Source of the DNA: Pigmentiphaga humi
GTDB taxonomy: Bacteria > Pseudomonadota > Gammaproteobacteria > Burkholderiales > Burkholderiaceae_B
Length of the DNA stretch: 64,000 nucleotides
Assembly: GCF_900606115.1 (NCBI RefSeq)
Contig: NZ_UWPJ01000024.1
Location: forward strand, 119,667-183,666
Direction of reading: 5' to 3'
Position numbers and translations under genes: made by a program. Positions 7,639-15,375 of this stretch are shown piece by piece (the stretch's first letter is position 1; every line of letters begins with the position of its first letter). The notes under the pieces are model-generated. The model saw only the letters and a list, made by a program, of their open reading frames with translations, had not been told where the DNA came from and did no database searches.

Positions 7639-9201
7639 GCTCACCGGAAACGACGCGAAGAAACGCTTGCCGGCCGGGTCCTCGTAGGCATTCACCGTGT
7701 AGCCCGTCTTGGTGTCGGTGATCGCGGCGCCCAGCAGCCGGCCCTGCGGCTGTCCGGTGGCGGGATCGCGGGCCACCGCGCCGTCGATCTCCACATACGA
7801 TACGAAAGACGCGGCAGCCAGATCGTCGGTCACCGCCACGCCGTGGTCCTGGCTGGGCACGGTGAACACGGCGCCCGGCGGATTGGCGGCGGGCTGGTTG
7901 CCTGACCCGCCCGGGTTGTAGACGGCGGCATAGGCGCCCGACGAGGGCAGCCGAACCTCGAAGATCCGCGCCATGGCCGCCAAGTCGCCGGACAGGATGA
8001 CGTCGTACTGGTTGTCGTGGTCTTCCACGTAGCCGGCATCGTAGCGCTCCTGCCGCAAACCGGTATCCGCCAGCCCGACCACGCGCACCGTGCCGTAGCC
8101 GTCTATCGCATAGCTTTTGTCCACCTCCGCCAGCTCCACCACATTGCCGGACCGGTCTCTGGCCTTCAACAGGAAAAAACGGCCGTAGTCGTCGGGCCGG
8201 ATGCTGGCAATGCCGTCGGGCGAAAAACCGGCGCTCGTATAAATGCGCACACGGTATTCGGCCTGCTCGCCGTAGAGATCCTCGCCGCTGTTCGCGGCGG
8301 AGTTGGGCTGCGACTGCGGCCCGCCCTCGCCCAGGCCGGAATAGAGATTGAGCTTGGCCGCCACCATGCGCGGGCCGTTGCCCGGCACATAGGGGTTGCC
8401 GCTTTCGATGCCCAGCCCAGCCGCCGGCACCAGGCCTTGCGGGGTGACGAACATCATGGGCGTGTCGGCGTCGACGACGTCCACCCGCGTCGGATACTCC
8501 GCACCGGGCTGGCCCGGCGCCACGCGATTGCCCCAGTAGCCGGTCAGCACCACGGTCTGGCGCTCGTTGTATTCCAGGTTGGGGATGAAGCTCGCGGTGA
8601 CGGGCGTGACCGTCCGGCCGTCGTTGAGCGTGACGCGGAACGCCTCGGGGCTGACCGAGGCAGGCAGCACCGGATGGCTGAACACCACCGGAATGGTATC
8701 CGCCAGCAGCACGTCCACGCCGTAGAGGGCGCGGAACGCGGCGACACCCACGGCCGAATAATAGGCACGCGCGGGAGCACCGAGATCGGGATCCAGATCC
8801 TGCCATGCCACGTTGTGGATCTGGGCGGCCATCCGCGCCTCGCTGCCGGTGCCGACGAGCCCGGGCACGCCCATGTAGCCGTCGAAACCATAGTTGGCTG
8901 TGATGATGCGCGGCTGTCCGCCGTAGAAATCCGCCCCCAGCACGATATTCGTGGCCAAGGCCGGCGAGCTCGGCACTTGGTCGGCGTTGACCGTGGCGAG
9001 GTATGCCTGCAGCGGCGCGGCGAGTTCGCTGTACACCAGGCCTCCGCGGGGGTCGGGGTAAGGCGGATCGTTGCTGCTGCCTTCATCGCCGCCGCAGGCC
9101 GCCAGTGCCAGCGCCGCCGCGACGCAGGCGGCGAGCCGGTTCGAGCCGGGCGTCCTGCGCCAGGAGCCATGGACGCCACGGTTCGTCTTGTCTGGGCACA
9201 C
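7627..9201 (-). CDS. Large putative lipoprotein of unknown function
   Basis: I do not recognise this family. The start chosen is GTG at 9201 with GGAG 7 bases upstream; an N-terminal basic stretch and RLAACVAAALALAACGGDEG then form a type II signal peptide, lipidated Cys in LAAC at about residue 35. The mature part (about 490 aa) is rich in beta-type, Gly/Pro/Tyr segments such as NIVLGADFYGGQPRIITANYG, GYWGNRVAPGQ, YRVRIYTSAGFSPDG and GYTVNAYEDPAGKRFF. No enzyme motif is evident. It is divergent from the flavin oxidoreductase gene with a long palindrome between. Probably an envelope-anchored protein; alternative start sites upstream are possible but would bury the signal peptide. Confidence 0.75.
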   Translation of the reverse strand: MCPDKTNRGVHGSWRRTPGSNRLAACVAAALALAACGGDEGSSNDPPYPDPRGGLVYSELAAPLQAYLATVNADQVPSSPALATNIVLGADFYGGQPRIITANYGFDGYMGVPGLVGTGSEARMAAQIHNVAWQDLDPDLGAPARAYYSAVGVAAFRALYGVDVLLADTIPVVFSHPVLPASVSPEAFRVTLNDGRTVTPVTASFIPNLEYNERQTVVLTGYWGNRVAPGQPGAEYPTRVDVVDADTPMMFVTPQGLVPAAGLGIESGNPYVPGNGPRMVAAKLNLYSGLGEGGPQSQPNSAANSGEDLYGEQAEYRVRIYTSAGFSPDGIASIRPDDYGRFFLLKARDRSGNVVELAEVDKSYAIDGYGTVRVVGLADTGLRQERYDAGYVEDHDNQYDVILSGDLAAMARIFEVRLPSSGAYAAVYNPGGSGNQPAANPPGAVFTVPSQDHGVAVTDDLAAASFVSYVEIDGAVARDPATGQPQGRLLGAAITDTKTGYTVNAYEDPAGKRFFASFPVSPAR

Positions 9202-9297
9202 GATGAGACTCCATTGTGAGATAGGAACGAGGCCCGCTGCCGACAGGCCGGAGCGCCCGCGGCGCTTTCGGCACATTTTGTGCTGACGCACGGCGCC

Positions 9298-9327
9298 GGC
9301 GACATACCATGGACATGGTATGTCGCC
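9298..9327. promoter_or_regulatory. 30-bp near-perfect palindrome (candidate operator)
   Basis: Two 14-bp arms, GGCGACATACCATG and its exact reverse complement, separated by GA. It lies between divergent genes, 97 bases from the lipoprotein start and 61 bases before the oxidoreductase start. There is no U-run, so an operator is likelier than a terminator. A smaller dyad GCACA-TTT-TGTGC lies beside it at 9271-9283. Confidence 0.5.
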
Positions 9328-9388
9328 CGCCTCCCCGCCTTCCCCGGAAACTTGGCATAGTGGCGGCTACCCCTACAAGGCGCATCGC

Positions 9389-10411
9389 ATGAAAAAGATC
9401 GGATTCCTTTCGTTCGGCCATTGGACGCCCTCGCCCCAATCGCAGACTCGCTCGGCGGCGGACGCGCTCCTGCAATCCATCGATCTGGCCGTGGCGGCCG
9501 AGGAACTCGGGGCCGACGGCGCCTATTTCCGGGTGCACCACTTCGCCCGCCAGCTCAGTTCGCCCTTTCCCCTGCTGGCTGCCGTCGGCGCGAAAACCCG
9601 CCGCATCGAGATCGGCACCGGCGTGATCGACATGCGTTACGAGAACCCGCTCTACATGGCCGAGGATGCGGGCGCGGCCGACCTCATTGCAGGCGGCCGC
9701 CTGCAGCTCGGCATCAGCCGAGGCTCGCCCGAGCAGGTGATCGACGGCTGGCGCTACTTCGGCTACCAGCCCGGCGAAGGCCGGACAGGCGCCGACATGG
9801 CGAGGCAGCACACAGAGGCCCTGCTCGGCGTCTTGCAAGGCAAGGGCTTCGCCCAGCCCAGCCCGCGCCCGATGTTCCCCAACCCGCCCGGCCTGCTGCG
9901 CATCGAGCCGCATTCGGAAGGCTTGCGCGACCGCATCTGGTGGGGCTCGAGCTCGAACGCGACCGCGGCCTGGGCCGCCAAGCTCGGCATGAACCTGCAG
10001 AGCTCGACGCTAAAGGACGACGAGACGGGCGAGCCATTCCACGTCCAGCAGGCTCAACAGATCCGAGCCTACCGCGAGGCCTGGAAAGAGGCCGGCCATG
10101 CACGGGCGCCCCGCGTCTCGGTAAGCCGCAGCATCTTCGCGCTCGTGAACGAGCAGGACCGGATGTACTTCGGGCGCAGTGGCCAGGAAGACGACTCAAT
10201 CGGATTCATCGACGATAAAACCCGCGCGATCTTCGGCCGCAGCTATGCCGCGGAGCCGGACCGGCTGGTCAGGCAGCTCGCGCAGGACGAAGCCATTGCC
10301 GAGGCCGACACTTTGCTGCTGACGGTGCCGAACCAGTTGGGCGTCGACTACAACGCGCATGTCATTGAATCGATATTGACGCTTGTGGCGCCGGCGTTGG
10401 GGTGGCGGTGA
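9389..10411 (+). CDS. LLM-class (luciferase-like) flavin-dependent oxidoreductase
   Basis: 340-aa luciferase-like monooxygenase, TIM-barrel enzyme using reduced FMN and O2. Seen: MKKIGFLSFGHW, then AVAAEELGADGAYFRVHH, RRIEIGTGVIDMRYENPLYM and AGGRLQLGISRGSPEQVIDG, the typical order of the family. The ATG at 9389 begins exactly at the conserved first strand; the longer frame begins inside the palindrome and adds a non-conserved Ser/Pro-rich head. Substrate unknown. It is monocistronic and ends 42 bases before a Fur box belonging to the next locus. Confidence 0.88.
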   Translation: MKKIGFLSFGHWTPSPQSQTRSAADALLQSIDLAVAAEELGADGAYFRVHHFARQLSSPFPLLAAVGAKTRRIEIGTGVIDMRYENPLYMAEDAGAADLIAGGRLQLGISRGSPEQVIDGWRYFGYQPGEGRTGADMARQHTEALLGVLQGKGFAQPSPRPMFPNPPGLLRIEPHSEGLRDRIWWGSSSNATAAWAAKLGMNLQSSTLKDDETGEPFHVQQAQQIRAYREAWKEAGHARAPRVSVSRSIFALVNEQDRMYFGRSGQEDDSIGFIDDKTRAIFGRSYAAEPDRLVRQLAQDEAIAEADTLLLTVPNQLGVDYNAHVIESILTLVAPALGWR

Positions 10412-10453
10412 AGCGGCCGACGGCCCCTCCTCGTCGAAACCACCGCATCTAAA

Positions 10454-10468
10454 TGAGAATTATTGTTA
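10454..10468 (+). promoter_or_regulatory. Fur box upstream of the FecI-type sigma gene
   Basis: TGAGAATTATTGTTA matches the 7-1-7 Fur consensus TGATAATNATTATCA at most positions. It sits 41 bases before the sigma-factor ATG in a short AT-rich patch, so iron-replete Fur would be expected to repress the sigma gene and thus the whole receptor system. Confidence 0.7.
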
Positions 10469-10509
10469 ACATAAAGGGTTTAATACGCTGACTCATTCTC
10501 CTATTCGCC

Positions 10510-11010
10510 ATGCCCCGCCCACCCGCGCCCAAGAAAGGCTGGCTCGCCCATTACAGCGAGCTGGTTGCGGCGTGGAGGCGCAAGAATCCACAAGATGGCG
10601 AAGATGCGATGCAGGATGCCGTGGTGGGCATGTTGGAGAATGGCTTGATCGCTGTCGAGAACCCTCGTGGATATTTGGCGCGCAGCATCTCGAACGGACT
10701 GGTAGACCGCTATCGTCGGCGCAGCGCGATAGACTTCCAACCGCTGGAGGAGTTGGACGAAAATGAACACCCCGCCGTCCAGGACAGCCAGACATCCCTC
10801 TATACGAAGGAAGTGCTGGATGCGTTGATGGCCGCGCTGGAAGAGTTGCCGCTCAGTTGCCAGAAAGTCTATATACGGCATCGCCTGGAAGGCTGGAGCC
10901 ATGCCGAAATTGCGGCTGACCTGGGCATTTCCCGCAGTATGGTCGAAAAACATATGAATCGCGCGCTGCTGCACATTCATGAGAGGTTACAAAAATACTC
11001 CCCCTATTGA
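10510..11010 (+). CDS. FecI-type ECF sigma factor
   Basis: 166-aa extracytoplasmic-function sigma factor of the iron-starvation group. Region 2 is seen in DAMQDAVVGMLENG and NPRGYLARSISNGLVDRYRRR; region 4 in ALEELPLSCQKVYIRHRLEG and SHAEIAADLGISRSMVEKHM, the promoter -35-reading helix-turn-helix. It is followed by a FecR-type gene and a receptor carrying an N-terminal signalling domain, the standard cell-surface signalling trio. Role: when the receptor binds its ferric siderophore, the sigma factor is released and transcribes the receptor gene. A Fur box lies in front. Start ATG at 10510. Confidence 0.93.
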   Translation: MPRPPAPKKGWLAHYSELVAAWRRKNPQDGEDAMQDAVVGMLENGLIAVENPRGYLARSISNGLVDRYRRRSAIDFQPLEELDENEHPAVQDSQTSLYTKEVLDALMAALEELPLSCQKVYIRHRLEGWSHAEIAADLGISRSMVEKHMNRALLHIHERLQKYSPY

Positions 11011-11099
11011 TTGGGGTGTCGACCCCTCCCAAACGTCTTAAATGATGAGAGGGCACAAAACTCCAGACTTCAGCATGCTGTACAGCGTAGCGGCCGCTA

Positions 11100-12092
11100 A
11101 TGACCCTTGACGACCCAAACTCCTCCAACGATTTGCGCAAAGATGCCGTGCGTTGGCTCACGCGGATGCATTCGGGCGAGGCGACGCGCGAGGAAGTCGA
11201 TGCCTGCGCGGCTTGGCGCCGTGCCGATCCCGAGCACGAACGCATGTATCGCAGCGTGGAGTTCTTCTGGCAGGCATCAGGCCATCTTCCCGAGAAAAAA
11301 TGGCGTGCCATCCTGGCGCGGGAAGAAAACGCATCGCCCAAGCCGAGATCGTTCTCGCGGCGTGAATTCGGATGGGGGCTGGCCGGCGCCTGTGCCGCAG
11401 CCCTTGCGGCAGTCGCTGTGCCTCAGCTTCGGCCGTCGCGATTGGAATACCAGCACACGGCAAGCACCCGGCCTGGGGAACGCCGCGATATCGCGCTGCC
11501 CGACGGTTCGGTCCTGAATCTGAACGTGGACACGCATTTGGAAGTCGCGTTCTATGAGAGCCAGCGAGTTGTTGCGCTGACGAGAGGCGAAGCGTTCTTC
11601 AGCGTCAAGTCCGACCCGGGCAGAGCCTTCCTCGTCAAGGCAGGCGATACCGTCGTAAAGGTGACGGGAACCCGGTTCAATGTCCGGCATGACGCCGGCG
11701 GCGTGCGGGTAGGCGTGAAGTCCGGTTCTGTCAACGTGTCCGCGGGGCCTTGGTGGGACAAGTCTCGCCGTGACCTGATCGCCGGCCAGACCGTTGCGAT
11801 TGGAGCGGACGAACAAGTCAGCGAGGTAGCAACGGCCTCCATTGCGAACCTTACCGCCTGGCGAGAAGGCAAGATCGTGTTCGACAATGCGCCGCTGGCG
11901 CAAGTGGTCGAGGAAATGAGCCGCTACTTGCCGCGCCCGATCCGGCTGGATGCCCCCCATCTGCGCGACTTCCGTGTGGCGGGGGTGTTCAACATCGACA
12001 ATCCCCAATCCATGATGATGGCGCTGCCGGCCATCGCGCCGGTCCGATTGAGCCAGTTGTCCGACGGGCGCGTCTCCGTCCGAGCGCGATAG
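11100..12092 (+). CDS. FecR-type anti-sigma/signal transducer
   Basis: 330-aa inner-membrane regulator that passes the receptor signal to the FecI-type sigma factor. Cytoplasmic N-terminus with the conserved AVRWLTRMHSGEATREE and WRRADPEHERMYRSVEFFW; one membrane segment GWGLAGACAAALAAVAVPQL; then the periplasmic FecR domain with RRDIALPDGSVLNLNVDT and VVKVTGTRFNVR. The C-terminal STN-binding part is present (FRVAGVFNIDNP). It is 89 bases after the sigma gene. Length and order match FecR. It likely both inhibits and, on signalling, is processed to activate the sigma factor. Confidence 0.92.
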   Translation: MTLDDPNSSNDLRKDAVRWLTRMHSGEATREEVDACAAWRRADPEHERMYRSVEFFWQASGHLPEKKWRAILAREENASPKPRSFSRREFGWGLAGACAAALAAVAVPQLRPSRLEYQHTASTRPGERRDIALPDGSVLNLNVDTHLEVAFYESQRVVALTRGEAFFSVKSDPGRAFLVKAGDTVVKVTGTRFNVRHDAGGVRVGVKSGSVNVSAGPWWDKSRRDLIAGQTVAIGADEQVSEVATASIANLTAWREGKIVFDNAPLAQVVEEMSRYLPRPIRLDAPHLRDFRVAGVFNIDNPQSMMMALPAIAPVRLSQLSDGRVSVRAR

Positions 12093-12321
12093 GCGCACAA
12101 CGGGATTCCGTTCCTTGATGGCGTGCCCCTGGTCGCCGACAGGCGCGCCGGCCGCATGCCTTCGTCCTTCCCGCACCGAAGTTACAAAATAGTTCTCGTT
12201 TCCATTGGGGCGATCCACCCGGGTATCCGTCTTTCCTAATGAGGGGGATGGTTTCTGCACATGCGGACATGCCCTGGGCGGAAATTTGGCAAAGGGTTGC
12301 GGCGCAAGTCCGCCAAAGCCC

Positions 12322-14802
12322 ATGACCTGGAAACGGAATACGGTGAAGAACCAAAGACGATACCAATCTCGTGTCTCGCGCACTTCCACGGCCCTGGGGA
12401 CGCTATCGATCTCGGTCGCGATGGCGTTTGGCATTGCATTGCCCGAGGCGAAAGCACAGGACGCCGCAGTCCAGATCAACCTTCCTGCGCAGCCTCTCGG
12501 CCAAGCGCTGCTTCAACTGGGAAGAGAGACCTCTCTGCAAATCTTTTATCCCCAGCAACTCGTGCAGGGCTTGCAGGCACCCGCTGTCTCGGGACACCTG
12601 ACGCCGGAGCAGGCGCTGCGCCAACTGTTGCAGGGCACAGGCATCAATTATTCCTGGCAGGGCGACAGCGTAATCCTTTCGCGGCTGGCATCGGGAGAAA
12701 TATCGCAGCTGGCGCCGGTGACCGTCATCGGCTCCTTGCCGGGGGCCTTGCCGCCTCCCTATGCGGGCGGCCAGGTAGCCACGGGGGGGCAAGTTGGAAT
12801 GCTCGGCAATCGGGATGTGATGGACACGCCGTTCAGCCAAACCAGCTACACCAACAAGACGATTCAGGACCAACAGGCGCGGACGGTTCAGGATGTATTG
12901 AACAATGATCCCTCCGTCGTAGCGAGCACTTCGAGCGGCACCCCCCACGATTACCAGGTCATCCGGGGATTTGGGGGTTATGGAACCGACGGAACCCGCA
13001 CCCTCAATGGCTTGGCCGGTATGGCACCGCTGTTTTTCCCATCGTCCGACTACATCGAACGCGTGGAGATTCTAAAAGGCCCAAGCGCACTCCTGAACGG
13101 CATGACGCTTGCGTCCGCAGCGGTCACCGGCGCTATTGGCGGCTCGGTCAACCTGGTCACGAAGCGGGCAACGAATGAACCGATCACGCAGCTGACCACG
13201 CGCTATGTGTCGAAATCCCAAATTGGCACGCATCTCGACGTCGGCCGTCGTTTCGGAGCAAGCAAAGAATTCGGTATCCGATTCAACGGATCCATCGACG
13301 GCGGTCATACGCCAGTCGATGGGCAACGCTCGAAACTCGGCGCCGCGGCGCTCAACCTCGACTATGCCGGCGAACGTGTCCGGCTGTCAGCAGACTTTGC
13401 CCATCAATCCCAAACGCTGGATCCGAATGGGGTATACATCCAGGCTCGGTCCGTAGCCGGCTCGCTATCATCTTTTCCCAGCGCGCCAAACTCGACAGTG
13501 AGCCTCGTTCCTTCCGGGTCGGAATATAAAACCAAATCAACCATGGGCATGGTACGAGGCGAAGTCGATATACGCGAGGACGTCACAGCCTATGCCGCCA
13601 TAGGCAAGCAGACTTCAGAAACCGACTTGAATGGCTACGAAAAGGTCCGGCTGCTCGACGGTACCGGCCGATACAGTATCGCGCGGGAAATACAACACTA
13701 TTCGCGGGATATCCTATCCATGCAAGGCGGCATTCGGGCCAAAGCGAATACCGGCCCGGTAAATCATGCTTTGAGCCTTAACCTGTCGCGGTCGGAACTT
13801 ACATACAAACGCGCAGAGTCCGAAGGATCCGCTTCGGTCATAGATTCCCTATACAACCCTGTATTTCCACTCCTGCCCTCTGTTGCGGATCCCGGCGATC
13901 CCAGGAAGAGCTCCCAGACGAGGGCGTCCAGCATTGGCTTTGCAGACACCTTATCCATACTCGACGAGCGTATCCAGTTCATGGCTGGAATTCGCTATCA
14001 GGAAGCGGGTATCAAGGATTTCAATCTCACGACAGGACTGCAATCCTCGAAATACGACTCCCATGCCTGGACTCCTGCGTTCGGGCTGGTCGTCAAGCCG
14101 TGGGAAAACGTTTCGCTCTATGCCAACTATATCGAGGATCTGAGAGCAGGAACCACCGTCGGCACGACGTACGCCAATGCTGGCGAGGTATTACCGCCGT
14201 ACGTCAGCAAACAGCACGAGGCCGGCGTCAAAGCCGACTGGGGCCAGGTGACGACGACATTGGCGGTATTCCAGATCGCCAAGGCTGCTTCAATTTCCAT
14301 AGACGATCCCGCGGGCGGGGCCCCGACATTGGCGCAGAACGGAGAAGAGCGCAATCGCGGCATCGAACTGAACGCCTATGGCCAACTCATGCCCGGCGTT
14401 CGCCTGTTGGGCGGGCTCACCCTGCTCGACGCCCGGCTGACCAAGACCGAAGGCGGTACTCTCGACGGCAAAAGGAACGACACCGCTCCGAAAGCCCGCG
14501 CGGTGATTGGAGCGGAATGGGACACGCCCTTCATGGAAGGGCTGACCCTCATCGGTCGCCTGACCCATACTGCCGATTCCGTTGTCTCGACCTCCTCCGG
14601 CGTCACTATTCCGTCATGGACCACGGTAGACCTTGGCGCACGCTATACCTTCAGTTCTCCCTGGAACAAAAAGCCGGTCACTGTCCGTTTCAATGTCGAT
14701 AATGTCTTCGACAAAAACTACTGGGCCGGCACTTATGCGTCCGGCTTCGTGTACCGAGGCCAGCCGAGAACCTTTCGCCTTTCGGCAACATTCGCTTTCT
14801 GA
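12322..14802 (+). CDS. TonB-dependent siderophore receptor with N-terminal signalling domain
   Basis: 826-aa outer-membrane receptor (FecA/FpvA type). Signal peptide ending GIALPEAKAQ; secretin/TonB short N-terminal (STN) signalling domain with LPAQPLGQALLQLGRETSLQ; plug domain with QARTVQDVLNNDPSVV and RVEILKGPSALLNG; 22-strand barrel ending in RLSATFAF with the C-terminal Phe needed for assembly. Start: ATG at 12322 keeps a sensible signal peptide; GTG at 12343 is an alternative. GGAAAT at 12280 followed 17 bases later by CGCA resembles a FecI-type promoter but is weak evidence. The ligand is unknown; the sigma/FecR pair upstream should control it. Confidence 0.93.
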   Translation: MTWKRNTVKNQRRYQSRVSRTSTALGTLSISVAMAFGIALPEAKAQDAAVQINLPAQPLGQALLQLGRETSLQIFYPQQLVQGLQAPAVSGHLTPEQALRQLLQGTGINYSWQGDSVILSRLASGEISQLAPVTVIGSLPGALPPPYAGGQVATGGQVGMLGNRDVMDTPFSQTSYTNKTIQDQQARTVQDVLNNDPSVVASTSSGTPHDYQVIRGFGGYGTDGTRTLNGLAGMAPLFFPSSDYIERVEILKGPSALLNGMTLASAAVTGAIGGSVNLVTKRATNEPITQLTTRYVSKSQIGTHLDVGRRFGASKEFGIRFNGSIDGGHTPVDGQRSKLGAAALNLDYAGERVRLSADFAHQSQTLDPNGVYIQARSVAGSLSSFPSAPNSTVSLVPSGSEYKTKSTMGMVRGEVDIREDVTAYAAIGKQTSETDLNGYEKVRLLDGTGRYSIAREIQHYSRDILSMQGGIRAKANTGPVNHALSLNLSRSELTYKRAESEGSASVIDSLYNPVFPLLPSVADPGDPRKSSQTRASSIGFADTLSILDERIQFMAGIRYQEAGIKDFNLTTGLQSSKYDSHAWTPAFGLVVKPWENVSLYANYIEDLRAGTTVGTTYANAGEVLPPYVSKQHEAGVKADWGQVTTTLAVFQIAKAASISIDDPAGGAPTLAQNGEERNRGIELNAYGQLMPGVRLLGGLTLLDARLTKTEGGTLDGKRNDTAPKARAVIGAEWDTPFMEGLTLIGRLTHTADSVVSTSSGVTIPSWTTVDLGARYTFSSPWNKKPVTVRFNVDNVFDKNYWAGTYASGFVYRGQPRTFRLSATFAF

Positions 14803-14805
14803 ACC

Positions 14806-15072
14806 ATGATCGTCGTTCTCGCGCTGACGCTGATCATTCTCGGTTGTGCGTGCCTTTACCTCGCCAGCCCGAATCAAAAATGGCGTTCGCGGCCTCTCCC
14901 GCGGACGCCGCTTCGGGGCGCTGGCGGTCTGCTGCTGGTGGCCGGCCTTGCTGCATGGGTCGCGGCGTCGCGGCCCTTGTCCGGTTTCTTCGTCACCCTG
15001 CACGTTGCGATGGTATGCCTGTTCGCCTTCCCCTACATCGCCGCGCTTCGCGCACCTCGGCGGAAGGACTGA
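14806..15072 (+). CDS. Small inner-membrane protein, DUF3325-like
   Basis: 88-aa hydrophobic protein, with about three membrane segments (IVVLALTLIILGCACLYLA; GGLLLVAGLAAWVAA; LHVAMVCLFAFPYIAAL) and the YLASPNQKW motif that I associate with DUF3325. It begins 3 bases after the receptor stop, so is translationally linked to it. Small membrane proteins of this kind, with a PepSY-TM protein, regularly follow siderophore receptors in beta- and gammaproteobacteria and are thought to help reductive iron release or transport. The family name is from memory and not verified. Confidence 0.7.
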   Translation: MIVVLALTLIILGCACLYLASPNQKWRSRPLPRTPLRGAGGLLLVAGLAAWVAASRPLSGFFVTLHVAMVCLFAFPYIAALRAPRRKD

Positions 15073-15073
15073 C

Positions 15074-15367
15074 ATGGCGAGCGAAATCCGCCCCGACTGG
15101 TGGGCAAAGGCCAGCGCCGGGGCCATCCTCGGACTGGGCCTGGCGCTCTCGCTAGTCGGCCTTTACGCCTATCTGGGGCCGGGGGGCATAGATGCGCCGG
15201 GTGGGCGCTACTCGCTGATGCGCTATCTGGAGGCGTTCGTCTGGATCGCGGTGTTCGGCTTTTGCTTCCTGTTTCGCAGCGGTCGTTCGGCTTGGGCGTG
15301 GCTCGGCGCTGCGAACCTCATCGCCTTCGCGGCGCTTTTTGCTTGCCGCTTCCATTTCTTCGCGTGA
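15074..15367 (+). CDS. Small inner-membrane protein of the siderophore receptor operon
   Basis: 97-aa protein with about three membrane helices (ASAGAILGLGLALSLVGLYA; YLEAFVWIAVFGFCFLF; AWLGAANLIAFAALFACRF). Its ATG at 15074 lies one base after the previous stop, indicating coupling. It resembles the DUF3649-type or iron-transport accessory proteins commonly found between a TonB receptor and a PepSY-TM protein; I cannot fix the family name. The conserved WWAKASAGAILG start is typical of these. Likely works with the downstream PepSY protein in inner-membrane iron handling. Confidence 0.68.
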   Translation: MASEIRPDWWAKASAGAILGLGLALSLVGLYAYLGPGGIDAPGGRYSLMRYLEAFVWIAVFGFCFLFRSGRSAWAWLGAANLIAFAALFACRFHFFA

Positions 15368-15375
15368 GGACACGC

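Noticed and set aside
9320..9388. Earlier start for the flavin oxidoreductase
   Set aside because: It begins inside the 30-bp palindrome, lacks an RBS, and adds an unconserved Ser/Pro-rich head.
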